Assembly: GCA_030602265.1 (NCBI GenBank)
Contig: JAUWAB010000014.1
Coordinates: 1-64,000, forward strand
Direction of reading: 5' to 3'
Length of the DNA stretch: 64,000 bases
From: Prolixibacteraceae bacterium
GTDB taxonomy: Bacteria > Bacteroidota > Bacteroidia > Bacteroidales > Prolixibacteraceae
Shown: positions 36,492 through 46,436 of the stretch, piece by piece
Position numbering within the stretch: the first letter of the stretch is position 1
How the letters are laid out: each line of letters begins with the position of its first letter
The notes under the pieces: generated by a model
What the model saw: the letters and a program-made list of their open reading frames with translations, nothing else
The model's database searches: none
Told to the model about the DNA's origin: nothing
Program-made: the position numbers and the translations under genes

Positions 36492-36549
36492 GGAGATGTT
36501 TGCCCATCTCCCTTCCGTGATTTTTTAACCCGCTTTTTGCCGAAGCGGG
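36492..36549 (+). promoter_or_regulatory. Double hairpin in the FecR-SusC leader
   Basis: Hairpin 1 has arms GGAGATG (36492-36498) and CATCTCC (36505-36511); six Ts follow at 36521-36526. Hairpin 2 has arms CCCGCTT (36529-36535) and AAGCGGG (36543-36549). A five-codon ORF (MKKVP, 36454-36471) stands just upstream. The 195-bp gap between FecR and SusC may hold a terminator for FecR or a leader that sets SusC expression. Confidence 0.5.
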
Positions 36550-36590
36550 AAATAAATGATTTTAATAAGAATTAAAAACCAATCAAATGT

Positions 36591-39500
36591 ATGAAAAAAA
36601 ATCGATGTAGGATTTTTTCAGGTGCCATTAGCATTTGGAAATCAAAAGTTTTTAAAACTATGAAACTAACGGTAATTGTATTACTCATCGGTGCATTGCA
36701 AAGCTTTGCCACCGAAAGTTATGCCCAACTGACCAAACTGAACCTGGAGATCCGGAACAGCAGTGTTCGTGAAATTCTCAGCCAGGTGGAAGAGAAGTCT
36801 GAGTTCTATTTCCTTTACAACAGCAAATTGGTTGATGTTGAAAGAAAAGCAACAGTAACAGGGAATAATATGAACATTACGGATGTTCTTAACCAGCTCT
36901 TTGCCGGAAGCAATATCAGCTACAATATCGTTGACCGGCAGATCGTTCTGTCGAGCACCGGCATGCCTGCTGCTGTACCCGCAGTACAACAGCAGAACAC
37001 CGTTATCGGCAAGGTTACTGACCGCACAGGCCTTGGACTGCCCGGTGTTACCGTTATCGTGAAAGGTTCAACCACCGGTACCATTACCGACATGAACGGT
37101 AACTATACCCTTTCGAATGTAAGCCCACAGTCTGTCCTTTCATTCTCCTTTGTCGGAATGAGAGCTCAGGAAGTTGTTGTTGGCACTCAGCGTGTTATTA
37201 ACATTTCTCTCCAGGAAGAAACCATCGGAATTGAAGAAGTGGTGGCAGTAGGATACGGTGTACAGAGAAAATCTGACGTTACAGGATCCATTTCTGTTGC
37301 AACAGCCGATGAAATCCTGAAGGCTCCCTCATTCAACGCACTCCAGGGACTTCGCGGTAAAGCCGCCGGTGTCAATATTTTCAACAACTCCGGATCACCA
37401 ACCGGTACTCCGAGGGTAATTATCCGTGGTATTGGAACGATTAATACTACCTCCAACCCACTTTTTGTTGTGGATGGCGTGGTAATGGAAAACTTCCAGC
37501 TGGTAAACCCGAACGACATCGACCGGATTGAGGTACTGAAAGATGCTTCAGCCACGGCAATTTATGGTGCCCGAGGTGCCAACGGGGTAATCCTGGTCAC
37601 TACCAAAAGGGGTCATGACAGAGAAGGTGTGCTTGTATCCTATTCAGGTTTTGCCAGTGTAGGTACCATGGCCAAGAAAATGGAACTGCTGAACGCCGAA
37701 GAATATATGAAAGTAATGGAGATTGGAACTGCCAATGCCTCCAAATATAATCCCTCTCAGTATCCAACCCCTCCGGTTCTCAACACAAGCAACCGCGAAC
37801 TTTTTGATGCCAGCGGCAAGCCATTGTATGATACCGACTGGCAGGATGAGGCAACCCGTACTGCATTTTCAAACTCTCACCAGATCAGCATACAGCAGGG
37901 TGGTCAGAAATCTTCTGCCGGAGCTTTCCTGAACTACTCCGACATGCAGGGGATTATGCTCAACTCCTATCTGAAAAGGGTAAATGCCAAAATGACCTAC
38001 GACGCTCAGGCGAAAGACTGGCTCTCCGTGGGCATGAACCTGATGATCAACAGGGTGTGGGGTAATGAAGCCGAGGAAACCGGAGGACACCAGATGCCAC
38101 GCCGTACCATGATTGAAATGATCCCGATCCTGCCCGTCAAATTTCCTGACGGACGCTGGAGTTACAACGGAGATGCACCCGGCTACGGCAACGAAGGTAT
38201 GGCTAACCCGGTACACGTGCTGACTACCCAGGAAAGAAACCGCTTCAGGACACAGATCTTCGGAAATGCAGCCCTGACTTTCCACCTGGCTGAAGGACTT
38301 GACCTTAAAACCCAGCTGGGTATCGACAACCAGCACATCAAGGATGCCAACTATTCACCCACCGATCTCCGGAACATCTCCTTTCCAAACGGAAGTGCTT
38401 CCATTTCAAATGTGGAAACCATGTACTGGCAGGAAGAGACCTATCTGACTTACAATAAAGTATTTGACGAACACCGTATCAACGCGGTACTTGGTTTAAG
38501 CTGGCAGGAGAGAACCTATAACAGCCACAGCAGTTCTACCAGTGGTTTCTCCGATGATTTCTACAAATATTACAATCTTGGCGTGGGGACCAACCCAAGT
38601 ACACCAGGATCCAGCTACAACCGCTGGGCGATGAACTCATACTTCCTCCGTTTCAGTGAAGCATGGAAAAACAAATATCTGCTGACGGTCACTGCCAGGA
38701 TGGACGGTTCTTCCAAGTTCGGAAAAAACAACAAATATGCATTCTTCCCTTCAACCGGTCTGGGTTGGATCATATCCAACGAATCCTTCATGCAGGGAGC
38801 TGAAGCCATCAACAACCTTAAACTGCATGCCAGTTATGGTCTTACCGGTAACTCAGAGCTTTCTACCTACCAGTCACTGGGAGTAATCAATGCAGGTACA
38901 ACCCTCATCAACGGCACCAGGGCATCGAGCACATTCGTTAATAACCTGGCCAACCCTGATCTTAAGTGGGAAAAAACAGCTCAGTTCGACATTGGCGTAA
39001 ACCTCGGTCTTTGGGGTAACAAAGTAATGCTCGACCTGGATTATTACCACAAGAAAACCACTGATCTGCTCCTCAACAAACCGCTGCCAAGAACCTCCGG
39101 CTTCAGCTCGGTAATGTACAATATCGGTTCAGTACAGAACCAGGGTATCGATCTGATGCTCACTACCAGAAACATCGACACCAGGGATTTCAAATGGGAA
39201 TCCACCATCAATGCGAACTACAACCAGAATGAGATCCTGAAACTGGGCGACAACAATGAAGACATCCTTCTTGAAGGTTGGGTTTCCGGAAATATCATCC
39301 TGAGGGTTGGTGAACCACTCGGTTCCTATTACGCATACCGCAGGCTGGGTATCTGGTCTACTGAAGAAGCCGCCGAAGCTGCTAAAGTAGGTGCAAAACC
39401 AGGTGAAGCCAAAAGATCGGCTAACCGTGAAATTATCGGTAACGGTCTGCCAGACTGGACAGGCAGTTTCGTGAACAACTTCAGGTATAAAAACTTTGAC

Positions 39501-39965
39501 TTTACCGCTGATCTTCAGTTTGTATTAGGCGGATCCATCATTCAGCAGTTCTTCCACTCTACAGAAGACCGTACCGGTCTGAGCAACAGTCTCAAAACCG
39601 TACTCTATGATGCATGGACTCCCACCAACCAGAACACCATGGTACAGGAGATCAGAAATTCAGGTCTGAGCGGTGTAGGACAAAACAGCCGCGCCGACGA
39701 CCACTGGCTCTCCAGTGCATCGTATCTGAGAGGCAACCTGTTCTCGCTGGGATACACATTTGAATCTCAGAAAATCTCTTCCATCGGCCTGAAGAACCTC
39801 AGAGTCTATACAAGTGTAGATAACGCATTTGTCCTGCATTCTAAAGATTTCAAGGGATATGACCCGGAAGCCACTTCTGGTACCAGCCTCTGGTCACAGA
39901 ACATATTCTTCTTCCAGTATCCGAAACCCAGGACCATCACTTTCGGCGTAAATGTCAGTTTCTAA
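36591..39965 (+). CDS. SusC/RagA TonB-dependent transporter with STN domain (PUL 2)
   Basis: The 1124-residue protein has a long N-terminal signal region (up to ATESYAQ), an STN signalling domain (NLEIRNSSVREILSQVEEKS ... YNIVDRQIVLSS, about residues 50-125), a carboxypeptidase-like domain (GKVTDRTGLGLPGVTVIVKG), the plug (AVGYGVQRKSDVTG; VLKDASATAIYGARGANG) and a barrel ending ITFGVNVSF. STN domains touch the periplasmic end of FecR, so this transporter controls its own transcription with the FecR at 35355. With SusD and the GH92 downstream it probably imports mannose-containing glycans; the substrate is inferred from context. Confidence 0.95.
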   Translation: MKKNRCRIFSGAISIWKSKVFKTMKLTVIVLLIGALQSFATESYAQLTKLNLEIRNSSVREILSQVEEKSEFYFLYNSKLVDVERKATVTGNNMNITDVLNQLFAGSNISYNIVDRQIVLSSTGMPAAVPAVQQQNTVIGKVTDRTGLGLPGVTVIVKGSTTGTITDMNGNYTLSNVSPQSVLSFSFVGMRAQEVVVGTQRVINISLQEETIGIEEVVAVGYGVQRKSDVTGSISVATADEILKAPSFNALQGLRGKAAGVNIFNNSGSPTGTPRVIIRGIGTINTTSNPLFVVDGVVMENFQLVNPNDIDRIEVLKDASATAIYGARGANGVILVTTKRGHDREGVLVSYSGFASVGTMAKKMELLNAEEYMKVMEIGTANASKYNPSQYPTPPVLNTSNRELFDASGKPLYDTDWQDEATRTAFSNSHQISIQQGGQKSSAGAFLNYSDMQGIMLNSYLKRVNAKMTYDAQAKDWLSVGMNLMINRVWGNEAEETGGHQMPRRTMIEMIPILPVKFPDGRWSYNGDAPGYGNEGMANPVHVLTTQERNRFRTQIFGNAALTFHLAEGLDLKTQLGIDNQHIKDANYSPTDLRNISFPNGSASISNVETMYWQEETYLTYNKVFDEHRINAVLGLSWQERTYNSHSSSTSGFSDDFYKYYNLGVGTNPSTPGSSYNRWAMNSYFLRFSEAWKNKYLLTVTARMDGSSKFGKNNKYAFFPSTGLGWIISNESFMQGAEAINNLKLHASYGLTGNSELSTYQSLGVINAGTTLINGTRASSTFVNNLANPDLKWEKTAQFDIGVNLGLWGNKVMLDLDYYHKKTTDLLLNKPLPRTSGFSSVMYNIGSVQNQGIDLMLTTRNIDTRDFKWESTINANYNQNEILKLGDNNEDILLEGWVSGNIILRVGEPLGSYYAYRRLGIWSTEEAAEAAKVGAKPGEAKRSANREIIGNGLPDWTGSFVNNFRYKNFDFTADLQFVLGGSIIQQFFHSTEDRTGLSNSLKTVLYDAWTPTNQNTMVQEIRNSGLSGVGQNSRADDHWLSSASYLRGNLFSLGYTFESQKISSIGLKNLRVYTSVDNAFVLHSKDFKGYDPEATSGTSLWSQNIFFFQYPKPRTITFGVNVSF

Positions 39966-39984
39966 CCCAAAAAAAAGATCCATT

Positions 39985-41553
39985 ATGAAAAAAATATTCA
40001 TATTACTCAGCTTTAGCCTTCTGATCTTCTCCTGTGCTGATTTTCTGGATGAAGAGCCAAGAAGTTCCATAACTACCGGACAATATTTTGTGAAACCTCA
40101 GCATGCCCAGAGTGTGGTAAACAGCCTTTACCGGATCGGTGCACCTACCTTTCAGCATGCATCAGGTGCCTATAGCGGCTCCAGGGCCATGATTGGCGGA
40201 TATCTTTCCAACTTCTTTGACAACAGTTACAAAGGCCAGGAGATTTTTGTCAACTATGCACAGACCCTAACCATGGACCCGGTAAACTTCTCCGGAACCA
40301 TCGACGGAATCTGGAACGACTGTTATGCCGCCATTGGAAGGGCCAATACAGCAATTAAATACATTCCGACAACTGCCAACATGACGGATGCCGAGAAGAA
40401 CAAACTGCTTGCAGAAGCTAAGTTTTTCAGGGCTTACAACTATTTCTGGCTGGTGAAATTCTTCGGGAAGGTGCCACTGGTCACCGATCCTTACGAATCT
40501 CTGAATGAGCTCTACGTAAAGAGAGCTGAAATTAAACAGGTATATGACCTGATTGTCAAGGATCTTAAAGAAGCCTCAGAACAGGGAGGTTTAGCGAACA
40601 AACCGATGCCTGAAAACGGATTCAGGATTTCCAAAGGCAGTGTTGATATGCTTTTAGCAGATGTATACCTGACCATGAGTGGCTTCCCATTGAATGAGAA
40701 CCGTTTTGCAGATGCGGCCACTACAGCCAAATCGATCATCAACAGCGGAAGTTATTCCCTGATCCAGCATGGTGCAACGCCTGAAACAAGTGCATACAAT
40801 GTTATGCGTACTTCTGACAATACCAAGGAATACCTTTATGTTTACGAATATGCTGCAGGTATTTCCGACGCCAGCTGGCTGCCGATTTATTGCTATCCGG
40901 TTCAGGCGCAGGGATGGGGCATCTTCAAATATGCCATCACCAACAACGCCTATCAGCCGCTGCCACACCTCCTGGCTGTATACCAGCCTGAAGATTACAG
41001 GATTCAGGAAAAACAGTTTTTCCACACTTCGCTTACCCGGAATGGTCAGACCTGGACGTATCCTCACTCACCCTATCTCTGGCACATGGACAATGCACTT
41101 TTCGAAGTAGGTTCTGCCGGTGCAGTGAAAGACATCACGGTTTACCGTTATGCCGAGGTTTTGCTGATCGCAGCAGAAGCCATCGCAAAATCAGGTGGCT
41201 CCATTGACGAGGCTGCCGGTTATCTCGCACAGGTCAGACAAAGGGCATTTCCGTCCAAAACAGTTGCCGAAGTAAAAGCGGAACTGACCGGGCTTGCCGC
41301 CGACGCTTTCGTAAAGGAAGTATGGAAAGAGAGGATCCGTGAGTTCCCGCTGGAATTTAAAATCTGGGGTGATATCCAAAGAACCCGCCAGATTGCAGTT
41401 ACTTCTGCATCCAATCCGGGTACGGTTAACTTCGTAAACGTAATTGGTTACACCAACGTTTGGGGTGCCACTTACCAGGAGAAAAACCTCCTCTTCCCGT
41501 TGTCTTCAAACGAAATCAACAGGAATCCCGAACTGGACCAGAACCCTTTCTGA
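39985..41553 (+). CDS. SusD/RagB-family lipoprotein (PUL 2)
   Basis: I start at the ATG at 39985 (MKKIFILLSFSLLIFSC), giving 522 residues and a lipobox Cys at residue 17; the frame is open upstream into the SusC end. It has the SusD N-terminal signature DFLDEEPRSSITTGQYF, TPR helices (LLAEAKFFRAYNYFWLVKFF), VYRYAEVLLIAAEAIAKSGG, and the C-terminal WKERIREFPLEFKIWGDIQR and NPELDQNPF. The C-terminal Asn-Pro motif is standard. It pairs with the SusC 20 bp upstream. A strong terminator (41565-41627) ends the transcript. Confidence 0.95.
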   Translation: MKKIFILLSFSLLIFSCADFLDEEPRSSITTGQYFVKPQHAQSVVNSLYRIGAPTFQHASGAYSGSRAMIGGYLSNFFDNSYKGQEIFVNYAQTLTMDPVNFSGTIDGIWNDCYAAIGRANTAIKYIPTTANMTDAEKNKLLAEAKFFRAYNYFWLVKFFGKVPLVTDPYESLNELYVKRAEIKQVYDLIVKDLKEASEQGGLANKPMPENGFRISKGSVDMLLADVYLTMSGFPLNENRFADAATTAKSIINSGSYSLIQHGATPETSAYNVMRTSDNTKEYLYVYEYAAGISDASWLPIYCYPVQAQGWGIFKYAITNNAYQPLPHLLAVYQPEDYRIQEKQFFHTSLTRNGQTWTYPHSPYLWHMDNALFEVGSAGAVKDITVYRYAEVLLIAAEAIAKSGGSIDEAAGYLAQVRQRAFPSKTVAEVKAELTGLAADAFVKEVWKERIREFPLEFKIWGDIQRTRQIAVTSASNPGTVNFVNVIGYTNVWGATYQEKNLLFPLSSNEINRNPELDQNPF

Positions 41554-41564
41554 TAATTTAACAG

Positions 41565-41627
41565 AAAAACCCCGGGAAGAGCGTAAAAATTAAAGCAAAC
41601 AAACTCTTTCCGGGGTTTTTTTATAAT
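41565..41627 (+). terminator. Terminator after SusD (PUL 2)
   Basis: Arms AAAAACCCCGGGAAGAG (41565-41581) and CTCTTTCCGGGGTTTTT (41604-41620) pair almost fully; the run of Ts continues to 41622. It lies 12 bp after the stop codon and isolates SusCD from GH92. Confidence 0.85.
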
Positions 41628-41636
41628 CCATATTAT

Positions 41637-41644
41637 TATCTTTG
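41637..41644 (+). promoter_or_regulatory. Candidate GH92 operon promoter, TATCTTTG
   Basis: TATCTTTG fits TAnnTTTG and stands just after the terminator, about 185 bp before the GH92 ATG at 41829. A leader of that length is long, and no good -33 TTTG is seen because the stretch before it is the terminator T-run. Confidence 0.35.
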
Positions 41645-41828
41645 ACAGCCAGCGGAATGCATCTCATTAACCATTCGGGTGCTGATCAAAACGAGGTTAC
41701 AAATTCACCAATTTTGCAAAGATTCAAAACCATATGATTATTCACCTTCAGTACAATTCTGACAGGTTGACCCTCCGGAATGGATTTGTCGGGATAACGT
41801 ATGGCAAAAAATACAGACAATTTTTCGC

Positions 41829-44096
41829 ATGAAAAAACCATATTTACTAATCATGGTACTTCTGTTCCTGTTGGTTCAGGAAAGCTGTAAAACAGGTTCA
41901 GTCAGTGAAAAATCCCCGGTCGATTATGTAAATCCCTACATGGGCAATATCAGCCATCTGCTGGTACCGGCTTATCCTACCATTCACCTGCCCAACAGCA
42001 TGTTGCGTGTCTATCCCGAAAGAGGTGATTTTACCGGAGACCTGCTTCGCGGACTTCCCGTAATCACCACCAGTCACCGCGGCAGATCAGCCTTCAGGAT
42101 CAGTCCCTTTCAGGGGAATGAATCCGGGCTTAAACCGGTAATTTCCTACAGTTACGATCAGGAAAAAATAAATCCATACAGTTATTCTGTATATCTGGAT
42201 GAAATGGAGGCAGCCATTGACTATGCCGTTTCGCATCAGTCGGGCATTTATAATATGCAGTTCTCAGAACGAAATCCGATTTACCTGATACTTCAGAGTG
42301 CCAACGGGGAACTCAAATGGGACGATGGTTCAGTAAAAGGATATCAGGAACTGGAAAATAACACCAGGGTTTATATTCATCTGGAAACCGATTTGTTGCC
42401 GGTCAGCACCGGAACCATCGAAGGAAATGAATACAGAACATCCATGCAGGTAGTTTCAGGAAGAAATGCCAGTCTGGTGTTAAAATTCCCGGAAAACACA
42501 TCGGGCATTTATGTAAAATACGGAGTTTCCTTTATCAGTGCCGAACAGGCTGGGAATAATCTCAGGAGGGAGATTCCGGACTTCAATTTCCGGAAAGTTG
42601 AGGAAAACGGCAGAAATACCTGGAATGCAGCACTTGGAAAGATGAAAGTCAAGGGCGGTTCCGAAGAAGATAAAACCGTTTTCTACACTTCGCTTTACCG
42701 GTCACTCGAACGACCGGTCTGTATTTCGGAAGACGGCCGATATTTCAGTGCTTTCGATGGACAGATACACCATGATGAGGGCATACCTTTTTACACCGAT
42801 GACTGGATATGGGATTCCTACCGGGCACATCATCCCCTGAATGTACTGATTGATCCCCGGAAGGAGGAAAACATTATTCACTCTTTCATCCGGATGGCCG
42901 AACAAATGGAAAATCTATGGATGCCGACCTTTCCTGAAATTACCGGCGACAGCAGGCGGATGAACTCCAACCACGGGGTGGCCACTGTGCTGGATGCCTA
43001 TCAGAAGGGACTCCGGGGATTTGACCTTGAAAAGGCCTATCTCGCATGCAAGGGGGCCATTACGGAAAAAACCCTTGCTCCATGGTCGGGGAAACCTGCC
43101 GGAGAACTGGACCAGTTTTACAAAGACAAGGGCTATATCCCTGCCCTGTATCCGGGAGAGCCGGAAACCATTCCCGAGGTTCACGGGTTTGAAAAACGCC
43201 AGCCCGTTGCGGTAACGCTTGGTACGGCGTATGACGAATGGTGCCTGGGAGTACTTGCAGGCATTCTCGGTAAAAGTGAGGAAGCCGCATATTTTAAACA
43301 ACGATCTTTTAATTACAGAAATCTTTTCCACCCTGAAACCCGCTTCTTCCATCCGAAAGACCACCAGGGAGAGTTTATACAACCCTTTGATTATGTTTTT
43401 TCGGGCGGACAGGGAGCCAGGGAATATTACGGAGAAAACAATGCGTGGATTTACCGCTGGGATGTTCAGCATAACATAGCCGACCTGATCGGCCTTATGG
43501 GCGGCAGGGAGCAGTTTACGGCCAGTCTTGACCGTATGTTCAGTGAACCGCTGGGTAAAAGTAAGTATGAATTCTATGCGCAGTTACCCGACCACACAGG
43601 AAACGTCGGTCAGTTTTCCATGGCTAATGAGCCTTCCCTTCATATTCCCTATTTGTATAATTACGCCGGACAGCCATGGAAAACGCAGAAAAGGATCAGA
43701 ACATTGCTGAACCAATGGTTCAGAAATGACCTGATGGGAATTCCCGGAGACGAGGATGGCGGAGGGATGTCGTCATTTGTGGTATTTTCACAAATCGGCC
43801 TTTATCCGGTTACCCCCGGAATCCCGGTGTATAATATCGGAAGTCCGGTTTTCAGTGAAACCACGGTTGACCTTGGCAACGGGAAGTTTTTCACCATCAC
43901 CGCTGAGAATGCAGGAACTGACAACAAATATATCCAGTCGGCCACGCTGAACGGTGAACCCTGGAACAAACCATGGATTACACACCGTGAGGTAGCAGAC
44001 GGCGGCCGCCTCCACCTGGTCATGGGCAACCGGGCCAACAAGAACTGGGGAGCCGACCCCGGACTGGAACCTCCATCCTTTGAATTCAACTACTGA
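41829..44096 (+). CDS. GH92 alpha-mannosidase-family lipoprotein
   Basis: The 755-residue lipoprotein has the leader MKKPYLLIMVLLFLLVQESC. GH92 signatures are VDYVNPYMGNISHLLVP near the N-terminus, YTDDWIWDSYRAHHPL, MPTFPEITGDSRRMNSNHG and IPGDEDGGGMSSFVVFSQIG (D641/E642/D643), the calcium and general-base loop, then PVTPGIPVYNIGSPVF. GH92 enzymes are calcium-dependent exo-alpha-mannosidases with inverting chemistry. The N-terminal beta-sandwich deviates from common members (RVYPERGDFTGDLLRGLPV), so the linkage specificity is uncertain. It heads an operon with Gfo/Idh/MocA (37 bp) and DUF1080. Confidence 0.88.
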   Translation: MKKPYLLIMVLLFLLVQESCKTGSVSEKSPVDYVNPYMGNISHLLVPAYPTIHLPNSMLRVYPERGDFTGDLLRGLPVITTSHRGRSAFRISPFQGNESGLKPVISYSYDQEKINPYSYSVYLDEMEAAIDYAVSHQSGIYNMQFSERNPIYLILQSANGELKWDDGSVKGYQELENNTRVYIHLETDLLPVSTGTIEGNEYRTSMQVVSGRNASLVLKFPENTSGIYVKYGVSFISAEQAGNNLRREIPDFNFRKVEENGRNTWNAALGKMKVKGGSEEDKTVFYTSLYRSLERPVCISEDGRYFSAFDGQIHHDEGIPFYTDDWIWDSYRAHHPLNVLIDPRKEENIIHSFIRMAEQMENLWMPTFPEITGDSRRMNSNHGVATVLDAYQKGLRGFDLEKAYLACKGAITEKTLAPWSGKPAGELDQFYKDKGYIPALYPGEPETIPEVHGFEKRQPVAVTLGTAYDEWCLGVLAGILGKSEEAAYFKQRSFNYRNLFHPETRFFHPKDHQGEFIQPFDYVFSGGQGAREYYGENNAWIYRWDVQHNIADLIGLMGGREQFTASLDRMFSEPLGKSKYEFYAQLPDHTGNVGQFSMANEPSLHIPYLYNYAGQPWKTQKRIRTLLNQWFRNDLMGIPGDEDGGGMSSFVVFSQIGLYPVTPGIPVYNIGSPVFSETTVDLGNGKFFTITAENAGTDNKYIQSATLNGEPWNKPWITHREVADGGRLHLVMGNRANKNWGADPGLEPPSFEFNY

Positions 44097-44133
44097 TTAG
44101 ATATTTTGCGTTTTAATTAAAAATTTTTCAACG

Positions 44134-45645
44134 ATGAACAACAAAACTGAAAAATCAAATGTATCCAGAAGGGCTTTTCTGGGTACGACTGCTGCAGCTG
44201 CAGCTGGTATCACCATTTTGCCGAGCAATGTAATAGCTGGTCTGGGACACAAAGCTCCCAGCGACAAACTGAACATCGTCGGCGTAGGTGTCGGCGGCCG
44301 CGGTGCAAGCGTACTGCGTGGAATGGAAACCGAAAACATCATCGGATTGTGTGATGTCGACTGGAAATACAGTCAGGGCGTTTTCGACCGCTATCCGGAT
44401 GCTAAAAGGTACAAAGACTGGAGAAAAATGTACGACGAACTGGGCAAAAGCATGGATGCTGTAATGGTTGCCACGGCCGACCATACCCACGCGATTACGG
44501 CAGCACATGCCATGACAATGGGTAAACACGTCTATTGTGAAAAACCGCTGACTCACACAGTATATGAATCACGCCTGCTTACCAAACTGGCCGACAAATA
44601 TAAACTGGCCACCCAGATGGGTAACCAGGGCTCTTCCAACGAAGGTGTCAACCTGACCTGCGAATGGCTGGCCAACGGTGAGATTGGCGAAGTAACCAGA
44701 GTGGAAGCCTTCACCGACCGTCCGATCTGGCCGCAGGGACTCAACCGTCCGGAGCCAGGACAATGGGTTCCTGAAACCCTCGACTGGGACCTCTTCATCG
44801 GCCCGTCACCCATGCGTCCTTACCACCCGTTGTATACACCATGGAACTGGCGTGGCTGGTGGGACTTCGGTACAGGAGCCCTCGGCGATATGGCCTGCCA
44901 CATCCTGCATCCCGTTTTCGTTGGTCTCGAATTGGGTTACCCGACCAAAGCACAGGGAAGCTCTACCCTCCTGCTGAACGACTGTGCCCCTAATGCCCAG
45001 ATGGTTAAAATCACCTTCCCTGCCCGTGCCCCGCAAAGAGCATGGAAAGGCATGAAGAAAGGTGCGGTTCTTCCGGAAGTGGAAGTTACCTGGTACGATG
45101 GCGGATTGCAGCCAATGAAACCCGAAGGCTGGCCTGCCGGCAAGAATATGAATGTCCAGGGTGGTGGGGTTATCTTCCACGGAACCAAAGACAAACTGAT
45201 CTGCGGTTGCTATGGTGCAGAACCCTGGTTGCTCTCAGGCCGCGTTCCGGAAGCCCCGAAATTCCGTCGTCGTATTGAAGGCCGGAATGCACACCAGCAG
45301 GATTGGGTACGTGCATGTAAAGAAAGTCCGGAAACCCGCGTTAAAACCGCTTCAGATTTCAGTGAAGCCGGACCATTCAACGAAATGGTGGTCATGGGCG
45401 TACTCGCAGTCAGGCTGCAGTCCCTTAACAAGGAACTCCAGTGGGATGGACAGAACATGAAGTTTACCAACATCACTGCCGAAGAAAAGATCCGCACGGT
45501 AGTACGGGATGGTTTCGAAATCAACGACGGGCACCCGACCTTCAAGAAGGACTGGACCGATCCGGTTTCTGCACAGGAGTTCGCCGCTGAACTGATTAAA
45601 CACACATATCGCAAACCATGGTCATTGCCCGAAATGCCTGCTTAA
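44134..45645 (+). CDS. Tat-exported Gfo/Idh/MocA family oxidoreductase
   Basis: The 503-residue protein starts with a twin-arginine leader (VSRRAFLGTTAAAAAGITIL). The Rossmann domain has NIVGVGVGGRGASVLRGME, the NAD(P)-binding loop, then CDVDWKYSQGVFDRYPDAK and the family motif YCEKPLTH (EKP). The C-terminal alpha/beta domain has WRGWWDFGTGALGDMACHIL, typical of the planctomycete/Bacteroidota branch with Tat leaders. Members such as the 3-keto-glycoside dehydrogenases oxidise C3 of glucosides, using a tightly bound cofactor. The next gene (DUF1080) splits 3-keto-glycosides, which makes that role the best guess. No cofactor supply is evident in the sequence. Confidence 0.85.
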   Translation: MNNKTEKSNVSRRAFLGTTAAAAAGITILPSNVIAGLGHKAPSDKLNIVGVGVGGRGASVLRGMETENIIGLCDVDWKYSQGVFDRYPDAKRYKDWRKMYDELGKSMDAVMVATADHTHAITAAHAMTMGKHVYCEKPLTHTVYESRLLTKLADKYKLATQMGNQGSSNEGVNLTCEWLANGEIGEVTRVEAFTDRPIWPQGLNRPEPGQWVPETLDWDLFIGPSPMRPYHPLYTPWNWRGWWDFGTGALGDMACHILHPVFVGLELGYPTKAQGSSTLLLNDCAPNAQMVKITFPARAPQRAWKGMKKGAVLPEVEVTWYDGGLQPMKPEGWPAGKNMNVQGGGVIFHGTKDKLICGCYGAEPWLLSGRVPEAPKFRRRIEGRNAHQQDWVRACKESPETRVKTASDFSEAGPFNEMVVMGVLAVRLQSLNKELQWDGQNMKFTNITAEEKIRTVVRDGFEINDGHPTFKKDWTDPVSAQEFAAELIKHTYRKPWSLPEMPA

Positions 45646-45668
45646 TCCATCTTAAAAACAGAATTATC

Positions 45669-46436
45669 ATGAAGAAGATATTTGTATTAATTATTCTGTC
45701 GGTTTTCATGTCCGCTACATTGCTGGAAACAACAGCATCCGCACCAGCCGGAAAAGGCAAGGGCAACAAACTGACGGGCAAGGAGAAAAAACAAGGCTGG
45801 GAGCTTATGTTCGACGGCAAAACCTTAAACGGATGGCGTGGCTACAACCGCCAGGATGTACCTCCGGTTTGGCTGGTTGAGAATGGTACCCTGAGAGTGG
45901 ATAAATCCAAACAGGTACGTGGTGACCGTAGTAGTACCGGTGACATCATTTTTGACCGCAAACTGAAAAATTTTGAGTTTACGTTTGAGTGGATGATCGA
46001 TGAAGCCGGAAACAGTGGTGTGTTTTTCTATGGCCAGGAGATTGAAGGTAAACCGATTTATTCGTCGGCACCCGAATTTCAGCTGCTCGACAATGAAAAG
46101 CATCCCGACGGAGCCCAGGGCAAAAACGGTAACCGCAAGTCGGCCTCCCTCTACGATATGATCCCGGCAGTTCCGCAGAATGGCAAACCGGCCTTGCAAT
46201 GGAACTCCGGCGGCATCAAAGTGAAGGATGGAAAAGTGGAACATTACCAGAACGGTGTAAAAGTGGTGGAATATACCCTTTGGACTCCGGAATGGCTCAA
46301 CATGATCGAAAACAGCAAGTTTAAAGGCTGGCAGGAAATGATCAATGTGGGGGGACCAAACCGAGAAGGTTATATCGGTCTGCAATGGCACAGCGACAAC
46401 ATCTGGTTCAGAAATCTTAAGATCAGGGAGTTGTAG
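45669..46436 (+). CDS. DUF1080 family protein (3-keto-glycoside hydrolase/lyase type)
   Basis: I start at the ATG at 45669 (MKKIFVLIILSVFMSATLLE), which gives a signal peptide and 255 residues; the frame is open 51 bp further up. The mature protein is one ConA-like jelly roll of the DUF1080 family: GWELMFDGKTLNGWRGYNRQ, FEFTFEWMIDEAGNSGVFFY, APEFQLLDNEKHPDGA, WNSGGIKVKDGKVEHYQNGV and the end GLQWHSDNIWFRNLKIREL. DUF1080 proteins cleave 3-keto-glycosides. Pairing with the Gfo/Idh/MocA gene 23 bp upstream fits an oxidise-then-cleave route. The stop codon is followed directly by a heptamer repeat array. Confidence 0.88.
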   Translation: MKKIFVLIILSVFMSATLLETTASAPAGKGKGNKLTGKEKKQGWELMFDGKTLNGWRGYNRQDVPPVWLVENGTLRVDKSKQVRGDRSSTGDIIFDRKLKNFEFTFEWMIDEAGNSGVFFYGQEIEGKPIYSSAPEFQLLDNEKHPDGAQGKNGNRKSASLYDMIPAVPQNGKPALQWNSGGIKVKDGKVEHYQNGVKVVEYTLWTPEWLNMIENSKFKGWQEMINVGGPNREGYIGLQWHSDNIWFRNLKIREL

